A stretch of 64,000 bases of DNA from Brachyspira intermedia PWS/A (GTDB lineage: Bacteria; Spirochaetota; Brachyspiria; Brachyspirales; Brachyspiraceae), in the NCBI RefSeq assembly GCF_000223215.1, contig NC_017243.1:124001-188000 (forward strand), read 5' to 3'. The notes under the pieces were generated by a model. The model saw nothing but the letters and a program-made list of their open reading frames with translations, was not told where the DNA came from and ran no database searches. Shown here in pieces: positions 16,513-25,724 of this stretch (position 1 is the first letter of the stretch; every line of letters starts with the position of its first letter). The translations under genes and the position numbers were made by a program.

Positions 16513-18363
16513 ATGAAAAGGTTTAATAGTATAACTTTAAAAATTCCTTTAATTGTTAATATAGTTATAGTTGTATTATCATTTACAATTATATTTGCTT
16601 CTATTCAAATAGCTAGCAGAGCAATAAATAATGCTACATATTCAGGATTTGAAACTTCTGTTAATGGTTATTCAACATTGCTTGATACAATACTTGAAGA
16701 TCAGCTTCTTATAATGGATGCATATTCGAGAATACCTACAATAATAGAATATATGGAAACAAGAAGTGAATATATAAAAGATAGAGCTATACAAACTATG
16801 ATCAATTTATTTGATAATAATGATTATATAGTTACATTAGATTTAATAGACTTAGATGGAAAGGTTATAGAAGCTTATAATGGAGATGAGAAGAATGCTG
16901 GTTTAGATATGGCAGCAGCATATCCTCAGTTATGGAAGGAGTATGTTGATTCAGGTTATGATCATGCTACTAGTGATGATATATATAAATCAGATATAAA
17001 TAAAGGATTTGTACTTCCTATAGTGCATTCTATATATAATTTAGATAATAAACTCATAGGCAGTTTTGTTGCTTTTGTAGATTGGAGTAGAATAATAAAT
17101 AATACTTTAGAAGATACGAGAAATGAATTATCTGCAGAAAAAACAATATTTGTTGTAAATGAGGCTGATTTACAATGTGTATATCATAATATTGATGCTA
17201 CAATAGGTACAAAGGCGAATGAGTCTCTTATGCCTCCTGCCGGAAAATCTTCAGGAATATTCACATATACTTTTAATGATGTTAGCAGAACAGCTTTTTT
17301 TAAAAGAATGCAAACTCAGCCTTGGTTTATGATGGCAGGTATTACACAAAAATTATTATATGCAGAAAGTAAAAAGATCACTATAATAGGAACATTATTA
17401 GGAGTAATAGGTATTATCATATCTTCTATAGTATCAGGATTCTATATAGGTAAATCTATAAAACCTATCAAAAATATAGTTGATGAAGCACATGAAATGG
17501 CTAATGGAAATTTTGTTTTTCAGTCTAAATTTACTAACAGACATGATGAAATAGGAGAGTTATCACAATCATTTGATATGATGCGAAATAGATTTGTAGA
17601 GGTAATTTCTGAAGTACTTAATGCTTCTAAAGAAATAGCAAGTGCTGCTTCTGAACTTCATAAAGGAAGTGAAGATTTAGCTAGCAGAACAGAATATCAG
17701 GCATCTAGTTTGGAAGAAACAGCTTCATCTATGGAAGAGATGGCTTCTACAATAAAATCATCAGCTCAAAATTCCGTAGATGGTAATGAGGTAATGATGG
17801 CTTCAAGAAATGCGGTAGTAGAAGGCGGCAGTGTTATAGCCAATACTACTAAAATGATAGAAGATGTTTATGATGCTAGTGCTAAAATAAAAAATATAAC
17901 TAAGGTAATAGAAGATATTGCTTTTCAGACAAATATACTTGCTTTAAATGCTTCAGTAGAGGCAGCAAGGGCAGGAGATCAAGGAAGAGGTTTTGCGGTA
18001 GTAGCAAGTGAAGTAAGAAACTTAGCACAGAACTCACAAACATCAGCTAAAGATATAACAGTATTAATAGAAGACATTTATGAAAAGATAAATAAATCAG
18101 CAGAAATGGCAAGACATTCACAAGAAATATTCAGTGATATAGAATTGAAGATAGAAGAGACTTCTAAGATAATGAGTGATATAAGTCATACAGCAGTAGA
18201 ACAGGAAGCAGGAGTTGATCAAGTTAATAGTGCTGTATCTAAAATGGATAGTATCACACAGCAGAATGCTTCTTTAGTAGAGCAGTCTACAGCAGCGTCT
18301 AAGGCTTTATTAGATCAAGCTAATCATTTGGAAGAGCTTATGTCTTTCTTTAAAGTTCAGTAA
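16513..18363 (+). CDS. Methyl-accepting chemotaxis protein, paralogue 3
   Basis: 616 residues with TM1 about 11-33, dCache-like sensor (45-285), TM2 about 288-310, HAMP-like segment ([20 protein letters not shown]) and a complete signalling domain with the invariant tip. The sensor is closest to that of the first gene of the trio (shared GFETSVNG and FDNNDYI segments), and the signalling half is nearly identical to the second. A hairpin terminator follows directly. It is the best-preserved member of the trio and serves as reference for the TM2 loss in the first. Confidence 0.93.
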   Translation: MKRFNSITLKIPLIVNIVIVVLSFTIIFASIQIASRAINNATYSGFETSVNGYSTLLDTILEDQLLIMDAYSRIPTIIEYMETRSEYIKDRAIQTMINLFDNNDYIVTLDLIDLDGKVIEAYNGDEKNAGLDMAAAYPQLWKEYVDSGYDHATSDDIYKSDINKGFVLPIVHSIYNLDNKLIGSFVAFVDWSRIINNTLEDTRNELSAEKTIFVVNEADLQCVYHNIDATIGTKANESLMPPAGKSSGIFTYTFNDVSRTAFFKRMQTQPWFMMAGITQKLLYAESKKITIIGTLLGVIGIIISSIVSGFYIGKSIKPIKNIVDEAHEMANGNFVFQSKFTNRHDEIGELSQSFDMMRNRFVEVISEVLNASKEIASAASELHKGSEDLASRTEYQASSLEETASSMEEMASTIKSSAQNSVDGNEVMMASRNAVVEGGSVIANTTKMIEDVYDASAKIKNITKVIEDIAFQTNILALNASVEAARAGDQGRGFAVVASEVRNLAQNSQTSAKDITVLIEDIYEKINKSAEMARHSQEIFSDIELKIEETSKIMSDISHTAVEQEAGVDQVNSAVSKMDSITQQNASLVEQSTAASKALLDQANHLEELMSFFKVQ

Positions 18364-18384
18364 TATTTATTGTATATGATTTTT

Positions 18385-18416
18385 AAGCCTATAGATAATT
18401 TTCTATAGGCTTTTTT
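18385..18416 (+). terminator. Terminator of the chemoreceptor cluster
   Basis: Inverted arms AAGCCTATAGA / TCTATAGGCTT with a 6-base loop, followed by a T-run, 22 bases after the stop of the third chemoreceptor. Confidence 0.8.
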
Positions 18417-18479
18417 ATATTTGCATTCTTTTATAAAAAAATATATATTGTTTAATAAATAAATTAAAGTAATAGTAAA

Positions 18480-19310
18480 ATGAAATATAGATTAATACTT
18501 TTGATAATTTTATTTATATCTTGTACAAATAGGAATAATGTATCTAGTGAAAATACATTAAAGAGAGATGAGATAGAACCTAATAATTCTTTAGAATATT
18601 CTCAATATATAGACTGTAATACTGTAATCAGTGGAAATATTGATGATTATAATGATGTTGATTTTTATCAGATAAATCCTACTAATGGTTTTGTGATGGA
18701 TTTTTCTATGTCAGTTTATAATCTTGATGCTAATATATCAATGAATATTATTTCTACTAATAATGATACAATATTTAGCATTAATTCTGAAGATATTTCT
18801 AATTATAAGGGATTTATAGAGTTAAAAGATATTCTTCTAAATGATGATGCTTATTATTTTAAATTAAATGCAGATAAAGAATGCAAATATAATTTAAAGT
18901 TTATATTTAATGATGATTATATTCCTGCAAATGAAGCAGAGCCTAATAATACCATTTATGAGGCTGACACTATTCATTATCCTAATGAAATGGTTTATGG
19001 ATATTTTATAAAAAATTATTTCAACATAGATGAATATATGAAACCATATATAAAGAAATCAGGATTAATAGATGTAGATTTTTACCAAATAAAAAATGAT
19101 ACAGATATAAATACTTCTATAAATATTAAATTAGAATATTCAAAAGATATAGATATTATTTTATTTGATGAAAATTATAATTATTTAAAACAAGGTATTA
19201 ATCAATTAAATACATCTTTCGAGCCTAATAAAAAATATTATATAGCATTAGTATGTTATGGGGATAAATATATTGCGGAGAGATACATATTACATTATGA
19301 ATTTAATTAA
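18480..19310 (+). CDS. Lipoprotein with two pre-peptidase C-type (PPC) repeats
   Basis: 276 residues. The N-terminus MKYRLILLIILFISC ends in a lipobox cysteine, so the protein is lipid-anchored. Two copies of a PPC-like module are visible: the first begins EIEPNNSLEYSQYID and reaches DVDFYQINP; the second begins EAEPNNTIYEADTI and reaches DVDFYQIKN. PPC domains are beta-sandwich modules usually attached to secreted proteases, but here no enzyme domain is present. The protein probably has a surface or binding role. It stands alone between two terminator-bounded units. Confidence 0.65.
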   Translation: MKYRLILLIILFISCTNRNNVSSENTLKRDEIEPNNSLEYSQYIDCNTVISGNIDDYNDVDFYQINPTNGFVMDFSMSVYNLDANISMNIISTNNDTIFSINSEDISNYKGFIELKDILLNDDAYYFKLNADKECKYNLKFIFNDDYIPANEAEPNNTIYEADTIHYPNEMVYGYFIKNYFNIDEYMKPYIKKSGLIDVDFYQIKNDTDINTSINIKLEYSKDIDIILFDENYNYLKQGINQLNTSFEPNKKYYIALVCYGDKYIAERYILHYEFN

Positions 19311-19333
19311 TATTCTTTAATTGATAAATACTA

Positions 19334-19362
19334 TTGACAAAGTAATATTTTTAATATAAAAT
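19334..19362 (+). promoter_or_regulatory. Promoter of the NhaC-family antiporter leader
   Basis: TTGACA (19334-19339), 17-base spacer, TAAAAT (19357-19362). Transcription would start close to 19369, about 235 bases before the antiporter ATG. Confidence 0.65.
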
Positions 19363-19363
19363 G

Positions 19364-19533
19364 ATTCTTACTACAAAAAGTAAGAGTAATTTTGGATATT
19401 TTCTATGAATAATTCTTTTTTATATAAAAAGCTAAAAGAAACCTTCTGTTCTTGGGAGTGTTGAATTATTATATTTTTTACAATATATAATAATTTTTTA
19501 ATATTTAGCCTCCCTAAATAAGGGGGCTTTTTT
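19364..19533 (+). promoter_or_regulatory. Candidate attenuator or riboswitch leader of the antiporter gene
   Basis: The leader holds a 5' hairpin (ATTCTTAC 19364-19371 / GTAAGAGT 19380-19387) and a terminator hairpin near 19507-19528 (AGCCTCCCT / AGGGGGCT) followed by six T. It also holds CTTGGGAG (19451-19458), which can pair with CTCCC of the terminator's left arm and so form an antiterminator. Two mutually exclusive folds ahead of a transporter gene are the mark of premature-termination control. No T-box or other known riboswitch consensus was recognised. Confidence 0.55.
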
Positions 19534-19604
19534 ATATTTTAACAATTATTTTTCAAGAAATGATTCAAGATTATAAAGGTGTATATATTAATTAGGAGTA
19601 ACTT

Positions 19605-21236
19605 ATGGAACATTATGGTCTGTTGGGTATTATACCGCCTCTTTTAGCCATTATACTTGCTTTAGTAACCAAAGAAGTTATTATTTCGCTTACGCTTGGT
19701 ATACTATCTGGAACTTTAATAATAGCTCATGGTAATGTATTTACTGCTATTACAATATTTACTGATAAGGTAGCAGATATGAGTGGGGACGCTTGGAATA
19801 TAAGAATACTTTTATTCTGTGCTTTGCTTGGTGCTTTTGTTAGTATGCTTTCAAAAACTGGTGCTACTAAGGCTTTCGGTTTATGGGCTAGTAAATATTT
19901 AAAAACTAAAAAAAGTATACTTATATTTACTTGGTTTTTCGGACTTATCATATTTATAGACGATTATTTTAATAGTTTATCTGTTGGTACTGTTATGCGT
20001 CCTGTTTCAGATCAGAATAAAATTTCAAGAGCTAAACTTGCATACATATTAGACTCTACTGCAGCTCCTGTATGTATACTTGCTCCTATATCAACTTGGG
20101 TAGTAACAGTTATGAGTTATATAAGAGATTCTGAAGGTTTTGAATCTTTGAATATAAGTGAATTTGTTTTCTTTATAAAGATGATACCTTATTCTGTTTA
20201 TCCGCTTCTTGCCTTGGCTTTTGTAGTTCTTATTTCTTTAGTATTTAAAGATTTCGGTCCTATGAAAAGAAGTGAAGACAATGCTCAAAATGGAAAACTT
20301 TTTGATGAGGAATTATATGGAGCTTGTCCTGGTAATATGGAAACTTCTTCAAACAATCAGGCTAAATGGTATGATATGGTTATAGCTATACTTGTACTTA
20401 TAATAGTTTGTATAGTGATGTTCCCTGTTACTACATATATGGGATTAGTTGGAAGCGATGGAATAGAAACTTTCTCTCAAGCTATGTCAAGCATATCATT
20501 GAATCAAGCATTTTTAGATACTGATGCTTCTAAAGCTTTATTCTATGGTGCTGTTATTTCTCTTATGATAATGTACATCTACTATGTAGCTAGAAGATTA
20601 TTGAGTGTACGTTCTGCCGGAAACTCTATTATGGAAGGTGTTAAATCTATGGTTCCTGCATTAGTAGTTTTAGCATTAGCCTGGTCTATAGGAAGCGTTA
20701 TAAAATCATCTCCTGCAGACGGCGGACTTGGACTTGCTGCTTTCTTATCTGAAGCTGTAAAAGGCGGCGGTTTCCCACTTTGGATACTTCCTGCTATAGG
20801 TTATTTACTTGGTTGTGTTATAGCTTTTTCTACTGGTACAAGCTGGGGTACTTTTGCTATACTTATTCCTATAGTTATACCTATTGCTAATGGACTTGCT
20901 GCTGCTAATGGTTATACTGATAATGCTCTTCTTAATGTTCTTCTTATAAATGTTGGTTCTGTTGTTTCAGGTGCTGTATTCGGCGACCATTGTTCTCCTA
21001 TATCTGACACTACAATACTTTCATCTACTGGAAGTAACTGTCCTCTATTAGAACATGTTGCAACACAGATTCCTTATGCAGGTTTGGTTGCTATATCTGC
21101 TTTCATTGGTGTAATAGTTGGAGGAGTTACTTTAAATCCTATAGCTGCATTATTAACAGGTTTTATAGTAATGTGCGTACTTGCTTTACTTGCTCCTAAG
21201 TTTTATGATAAAATTTCAAGTTTTAAGAAAAGTTAA
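19605..21236 (+). CDS. NhaC-family Na+/H+ antiporter
   Basis: 543 residues, about a dozen membrane helices, with an AGGAG well placed before the ATG. NhaC-type features include the buried acidic pair in FGLIIFIDDYFNSLSVGTVMRP (about residues 106-127), and the Gly/Ser/Thr-rich stretch IAFSTGTSWGTFAI (about 405-418) followed by the FGDHCSPISDTTILS motif. The family exchanges Na+ for H+, sometimes coupled to organic substrates such as malate/lactate or amino acids, so the exact substrate is open. The gene is alone, between its own leader and a terminator. Confidence 0.85.
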   Translation: MEHYGLLGIIPPLLAIILALVTKEVIISLTLGILSGTLIIAHGNVFTAITIFTDKVADMSGDAWNIRILLFCALLGAFVSMLSKTGATKAFGLWASKYLKTKKSILIFTWFFGLIIFIDDYFNSLSVGTVMRPVSDQNKISRAKLAYILDSTAAPVCILAPISTWVVTVMSYIRDSEGFESLNISEFVFFIKMIPYSVYPLLALAFVVLISLVFKDFGPMKRSEDNAQNGKLFDEELYGACPGNMETSSNNQAKWYDMVIAILVLIIVCIVMFPVTTYMGLVGSDGIETFSQAMSSISLNQAFLDTDASKALFYGAVISLMIMYIYYVARRLLSVRSAGNSIMEGVKSMVPALVVLALAWSIGSVIKSSPADGGLGLAAFLSEAVKGGGFPLWILPAIGYLLGCVIAFSTGTSWGTFAILIPIVIPIANGLAAANGYTDNALLNVLLINVGSVVSGAVFGDHCSPISDTTILSSTGSNCPLLEHVATQIPYAGLVAISAFIGVIVGGVTLNPIAALLTGFIVMCVLALLAPKFYDKISSFKKS

Positions 21237-21261
21237 TTAAATAAAAAGATAATTAAAAAAT

Positions 21262-21306
21262 AATCCTTTAATATTATTCATTTAATATTAAAGGATTTTT
21301 TATTTT
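21262..21306 (+). terminator. Terminator after the antiporter gene
   Basis: Inverted arms AATCCTTTAATATT / AATATTAAAGGATT followed by a T-run, 25 bases after the stop codon. Confidence 0.85.
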
Positions 21307-21339
21307 TTAATTTTATATAAATTCTATAAATTTAATATA

Positions 21340-21787
21340 CGCTTGGGTGGGTGTTACCATTTCTAATGTGATAAAAAAGAAATTTTGTATTTTTATTACT
21401 TATTAATTCAAAAAGGAAAAAGGGCGGGGTATGTAATTAATTTTTTAAAACAAAAATTAATTAGAATTCCCACCCTTTAGATTTATCACTTTTATATGTA
21501 TTTACAATCTCATCATATTTAATACTTTAATCAGAAATTATAGCTGCCCACCCAAGTATTTTTTTAATTTAAAAAATCACTAAACGCACGTTTAATGACG
21601 CTAAATATATAACTATATTATTAATATAAATTAAACTATATTTATAATTCTGCTTACCGTGCGTTAAATAGATACTAAATTTAAATAAATCTTGGGCGGG
21701 TGCTTCAATTTCTAATCAAGTTAAAAAAAATAATTAAATCAAAATTTCAAATTGTAGCAATAAATATAAAGGGTGGGCGAATGTAAG
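21340..21787. repeat. R2 palindromic motif array (B A A' B' C C' B A)
   Basis: No gene is seen. In order: CGCTTGGGTGGGTGTT (21340), AGGGCGGGGTATGTAA (21421), its inverse CCCACCCTTTAG near 21468, GCCCACCCAAGT near 21548, AACGCACGTTT near 21592, ACCGTGCGTT near 21657, CTTGGGCGGGTGCT near 21692 and AAGGGTGGGCGAATGTAA near 21769. That is one full mirror-ordered unit plus a partial one. It fills the gap between convergent genes. Confidence 0.7.
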
Positions 21788-21847
21788 TAAAATTTAAAAA
21801 ATAAATTATTTATTTTTCATTAAATCTAAATGCAATCAAATAAAAAA

Positions 21848-22819
21848 CTATTTCTTATGGCCTTCACAATGTTCTTCTTTATGTTTGATATTATCTCTAT
21901 ATACAGGCTGAAACTCTTCCCTTAAAAGTTTTCTGTTCAAATCTTTGCCTATAAATACTACTTCAAGCTTATCATTTTCATCTGCTCCTGTAACAGCATA
22001 TCTTTCTCCTACAACATCATATCTAAAATAGTTACTACCGCATTTTATAAAACCTTTAGACCTTGCTATGAATCCAAATCGTCCGTGAATAATATCTTCA
22101 AGTAAAGTCATAAATTTATTTTCACTTTCTACACAGCAGGCTTTCATACTTATAGAGTCGGGCATTTCTTCATTTTTTGGTTTTTCCAATTCTTTTATAG
22201 CGTATTTATCATCTAAAAAAGAATTTAAAATGTTTTCCCACCATTTTTTATCTTTATTAGAATAATGTTCTTCAAGTATTTCTATATTATCTAATGGCAA
22301 ATTGTTTTTTATAATCAATGACTTTATTTTTTTTATAAGATCTTCTTTTTCATATTCTTCTTTTGATTCCATTTTAGATATTATTATCTTTGAGCCATTT
22401 AAAATTTGATCAGTATAAATATCATCATAGGAATTAATAAAAGAGTCGAATGTATTTCCGTCTATTATAGTTATAGGTTTCAAAAGTACTATTCTTTCAT
22501 ATTCAATTTGTTTTATATTGTTGATAATATTGCTTAATTTAGCAGCTCCTGTAGGTTCCACTATTAAGTATTCAGGATCAAGAGAATTAGCTATTGTGAG
22601 TATAGAAGAAGCAAAATCTTGTTTCATAGTGCAGCATACACATCCTTCTGTAAGTTCCCAGATATTCATGCCTTCATCTTTCAATATATTGGAATCTATA
22701 TCAACATCTCCATATTCATTTTCCATTACAACAAAATCTCTTTTGGTTTTATTAGCCATTTCTTTTATGAGTGTAGTTTTTCCAGCACCTAAAAATCCTG
22801 AAACAATCAATATTTTCAT
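21848..22819 (-). CDS. G3E-family GTPase (CobW/YjiA/ZNG1 type metallochaperone)
   Basis: 323 residues with P-loop GFLGAGKTT (residues 8-16), ENEYGDVDID (switch region), the signature metal motif GCVCCT (about 59-64) and EPTGAAK (about 89-95). The C-terminal CobW_C-type domain begins near residue 225, and the tail ends in a metal-binding HKEEHCEGHKK. COG0523 proteins use GTP to insert or deliver Zn, Co or Ni to client enzymes. The neighbour across the intergenic region is a zinc-dependent alcohol dehydrogenase, a possible but unproven client. No zinc-uptake repressor site could be recognised in the AT-rich upstream region. Confidence 0.85.
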   Translation of the reverse strand: MKILIVSGFLGAGKTTLIKEMANKTKRDFVVMENEYGDVDIDSNILKDEGMNIWELTEGCVCCTMKQDFASSILTIANSLDPEYLIVEPTGAAKLSNIINNIKQIEYERIVLLKPITIIDGNTFDSFINSYDDIYTDQILNGSKIIISKMESKEEYEKEDLIKKIKSLIIKNNLPLDNIEILEEHYSNKDKKWWENILNSFLDDKYAIKELEKPKNEEMPDSISMKACCVESENKFMTLLEDIIHGRFGFIARSKGFIKCGSNYFRYDVVGERYAVTGADENDKLEVVFIGKDLNRKLLREEFQPVYRDNIKHKEEHCEGHKK

Positions 22820-23039
22820 ATATTACATTTCTCCATTAATCCTGTTATATAATCATTATATAATGCTTTGTATATAAAAGCTAGTAATAATAAATAGAGT
22901 ACTAATATATAGATTTTTTATATGACGGTATTTTATTACAAAATAAATTATAATAATAAAATTTTATTTTAAATAAGATGTATAGTTTTTTACTTTTAAA
23001 ATCATATACTGTAATATAAAATAAAAAAGGAGTGTAAAT

Positions 23040-24101
23040 ATGAAAGGATATGCGATGTTAAAAATAGGTGAATCAGGTTGGATTGAGAAAGAAAGACCTG
23101 CTTGCGGTCCTGCTGATGCTATTGTGAAACCTCTTGCTGTTGCTATATGTACTTCTGATGTACATACATTATGGGAAGGTGCTATAGGTGAAAGACATAA
23201 TATGATTTTAGGTCATGAAGCTTGCGGTGAGGTTGTAGAAGTTGGAAGTTTAGTAAAAGACTTTAAACCAGGAGATAAAGTTTTAGTTCCTGCTATTACT
23301 CCTGATTGGAATAGTGTAGAAGCTCAGGCTGGATATTCTATGCACTCAGGCGGTATGCTTGCCGGATGGAAATTCTCTAATTTTAAAGATGGTGTATTTG
23401 GAGAATTCTTCCATGTTAATGATGCTGATGGTAACTTGGCTCTTTTACCTAGCAATATTGATCCTGTAGATGCTTGTATGCTTTCTGATATGGTGCCTAC
23501 TGGTTTCCATGGTGCTGAGTTAGCTGATGTACAATATGGAGATAGTGTACTTGTTATTGGTATTGGACCTGTTGGTCTTATGGGAGTTGCTGGAGCTGCT
23601 TTAAGAGGAGCTTCAAGAATTATTGCTGTTGGTACTAGACCTAATTGTGTTGAAGCTGCTAAAAAATATGGTGCTGAAGAGTTCATTAGCTACAAAAACG
23701 GAACTATTGATGAGCAAGTTTTGAAAATGACTAATGGTAAAGGTGTTGATAAAGTTATTATTGCTGGCGGCGGTGTTGAAACTTTTGCTGAAGCAGTTCG
23801 TTCTTTAAAACCGGGCGGTAAAATCGGAAATGTTAACTATTTAGGTAAAGGTGATTATATACAAATTCCTAGAGCTGAATGGGGTGTTGGTATGGGGCAT
23901 AAAGCTATACTTGGCGGACTTATGCCTGGTGGAAGACTCAGAATGGAAAAACTTGGTGCATTAGTAGCTTCTGGAAAATTAAATGTTCATCATTTAGTTT
24001 CTCATGTATTTGACGGTTGGGAAAATCTTGAAAAGGCTTTATTTATGATGAGAGATAAACCTGCTGATTTAATTAAACCTGTAGTAAGAATTGAGAAATA
24101 A
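23040..24101 (+). CDS. NADP-dependent secondary alcohol dehydrogenase
   Basis: 353 residues, matching the Thermoanaerobacter/Clostridium secondary ADH family end to end. Catalytic zinc ligands are all in place: Cys37, His59, Glu60 and Asp150. The Rossmann motif is GIGPVG near residues 174-179. NADP-binding residues are Gly198, Thr199 (Ser in the prototypes), Arg200 and Tyr218. The enzyme reduces ketones and aldehydes to secondary or primary alcohols and disposes of reducing power in fermentation. GGAG precedes the ATG, and codon choice looks like that of a highly expressed gene. It is a single-gene unit closed by a terminator. Confidence 0.93.
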   Translation: MKGYAMLKIGESGWIEKERPACGPADAIVKPLAVAICTSDVHTLWEGAIGERHNMILGHEACGEVVEVGSLVKDFKPGDKVLVPAITPDWNSVEAQAGYSMHSGGMLAGWKFSNFKDGVFGEFFHVNDADGNLALLPSNIDPVDACMLSDMVPTGFHGAELADVQYGDSVLVIGIGPVGLMGVAGAALRGASRIIAVGTRPNCVEAAKKYGAEEFISYKNGTIDEQVLKMTNGKGVDKVIIAGGGVETFAEAVRSLKPGGKIGNVNYLGKGDYIQIPRAEWGVGMGHKAILGGLMPGGRLRMEKLGALVASGKLNVHHLVSHVFDGWENLEKALFMMRDKPADLIKPVVRIEK

Positions 24102-24122
24102 GCGTTTTATATAATAGAAAAG

Positions 24123-24160
24123 CTGGCGGGTATTAAAAATATCTGCCAGTTTTTATTTTT
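24123..24160 (+). terminator. Terminator after the alcohol dehydrogenase gene
   Basis: Arms CTGGCGGGTATT / AATATCTGCCAG (two G-T pairs), a 3-base loop and a T-rich tail, 21 bases after the stop. Confidence 0.8.
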
Positions 24161-24255
24161 ATTAATTTATTAAGAAAAAACTGTCATTCCATATTTATAG
24201 TTTTAAATTTTAATTTTGTTCTATATGTATTTTTGAACTAATTATAAATGAAGGT

Positions 24256-24501
24256 TCCCGCCCAAAGTTTTATTCACATTTTTAATATATTCAGACGCAC
24301 GGTGAATGTATTCTTAGATATAATTTAAATTTTAATTAATATGCAATCTTATATTTATTATTCGGCTCAGCGTGCGGAATGGATATTCTAAATTTAAATA
24401 AATCTTGGGCGGGTGCTTTAATTTCTAATCAAGTTAAAAAAAAATAATTAAATCCAAAATTTTATTTAATAGCTATAAAGAAAAAGGGCGGGCGTATGTA
24501 G
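24256..24501. repeat. R2 palindromic motif array (B' C C' B A)
   Basis: TTCCCGCCCAAAG (24256), GACGCACGGTGA (24293), CAGCGTGCGGA (about 24366), CTTGGGCGGGTGCT (24404) and AAAGGGCGGGCGTATGTAG (24483). The left A' motif is missing or lost. It ends six bases before the stop of the minus-strand CAP lipoprotein gene, and no other gene lies in the gap. Confidence 0.65.
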
Positions 24502-24506
24502 TAAAA

Positions 24507-24950
24507 TTAATCAAAAAGCTGTACCCAATATAATTTTCCGTTACTGTCTTTATAAACGCCTATACCTATATAGCTATGACTGGCTATAATATTGTTATAA
24601 TGTCCTTGAGAATTTATCCATGCTTCCATTACAGCCTGAGGTGTTTTTTGATATCTTGCTATATTCTCAGCTGAAGGTTCTCGGCAGCCTTCTACTTCTT
24701 TTGATACTGTATAATAAGCAGTTTTATTTGGTCTAATATGATCAAAAAGAATTGATATTTCTTCTGCTCTTATAGCAGCTGCTCTATTTAATTTTTCATC
24801 TAATATCAAAGCATATCTGCCAATATCTGCTCTGGTTTGATTTACTAATTCAAATACTTCCTGTATTTCACTATTATTAGGCTCATATTTACTATTGCAG
24901 GATAATATGATAAAAGCAAATAACAATATAAATAAACTTTTTCTAATCAT
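24507..24950 (-). CDS. CAP (SCP/PR-1) domain lipoprotein
   Basis: 147 residues. The signal peptide MIRKSLFILLFAFIILSC ends at a lipobox cysteine. The rest is a compact CAP domain: VNQTRADIGRYALILDEKLNRAA, then a FDHIRP segment, the AENIA motif, AWINSQGHYNNI and a closing GIGVYKDSNGKLYWVQLF. The His of FDH, the Glu of AEN and the His of GHY correspond to the usual CAP cavity residues. CAP proteins are secreted and bind lipids or other small ligands; their exact role in bacteria is often unknown. The gene probably shares a transcript with the thymidine kinase gene 32 bases upstream. Confidence 0.8.
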   Translation of the reverse strand: MIRKSLFILLFAFIILSCNSKYEPNNSEIQEVFELVNQTRADIGRYALILDEKLNRAAAIRAEEISILFDHIRPNKTAYYTVSKEVEGCREPSAENIARYQKTPQAVMEAWINSQGHYNNIIASHSYIGIGVYKDSNGKLYWVQLFD

Positions 24951-24982
24951 AATAAAATCCTTATTTAAAAAGGTAATTAATT

Positions 24983-25576
24983 TTATAAATCAAATTTTAC
25001 TTCGTCTTCGCCTTCATAACAATATCGGCAGACACATTTATATATATCATCTCCTATTACAACTCTGTCAACATCTTTAACTATTCTCTTTGAATATATT
25101 CCTTTTCTTCCGCAGTCACATTTACCGAAAACTTTTGTATGTATATCAATCAAATCTTCTTCTATTAATGCCGATACGCTTTCCCAATAATTTCTTTTAT
25201 AGTCCATATCAAGAGAGGCTATACAAAAATTGGTTTTGCAGTTTCTTTGAGTGCATGTTTTTATAAGTTTTATAAAAATGGAAGTATCATTTAAAAAACA
25301 AAATTCATCTATTCCAACAATATCATATCTTGCAATATAATTATAAATATTTTCAACATCTTTTCCAATATTATTTTCAATTTCTTCTTCAGTGATTATA
25401 TCTATTCTTTTATCTAAATAAACATTTTTATCACGGCAGAAATATCCCCTAAAAGAAATTGCTGGATATATGAATAATATTTTTATATTTTTATTTTCAA
25501 GTAAAAGATAATCTAAAGTTTTAATTAGATATTTTGATTTTCCTGCGAACATAGGTCCGGTAATTAAATGATTCAT
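24983..25576 (-). CDS. tdk: Thymidine kinase, type II
   Basis: 197 residues of the small zinc-binding thymidine kinase family. P-loop GPMFAGKS (residues 7-14); Walker B-like DIVGIDEFCFL (about 84-94), whose Glu is the catalytic base; two cysteine pairs in the C-terminal lasso (CDCGRKG and CVCRYC), suited to structural zinc. It phosphorylates thymidine to dTMP in the salvage route. The basic domain order is standard and nothing is missing. It is followed closely by the CAP lipoprotein gene on the same strand. Confidence 0.88.
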   Translation of the reverse strand: MNHLITGPMFAGKSKYLIKTLDYLLLENKNIKILFIYPAISFRGYFCRDKNVYLDKRIDIITEEEIENNIGKDVENIYNYIARYDIVGIDEFCFLNDTSIFIKLIKTCTQRNCKTNFCIASLDMDYKRNYWESVSALIEEDLIDIHTKVFGKCDCGRKGIYSKRIVKDVDRVVIGDDIYKCVCRYCYEGEDEVKFDL

Positions 25577-25724
25577 AAAAGTCCAATATTTTTAAGTGAA
25601 TCGTTATATTATATCATTAAAAAATGTATATATCAAATATAAATGCTGTAAAAAAGTATATTATAATTAGTTTAATTTTATTATAAATATAGTATAATGT
25701 ATTGATTAAGTTTAGGAGTAAATA

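Noticed and set aside
19364-19604. T-box or lysine riboswitch before the antiporter
   Set aside because: The T-box core (TGGNACCGCG) and lysine-riboswitch core were not found; only a generic attenuator is supported.
21340-21787. G-quadruplexes in the R2 G-rich motifs
   Set aside because: Each motif has only two or three short G-runs, with partners tens of bases away; the mirror order is better explained by binding sites or stems.
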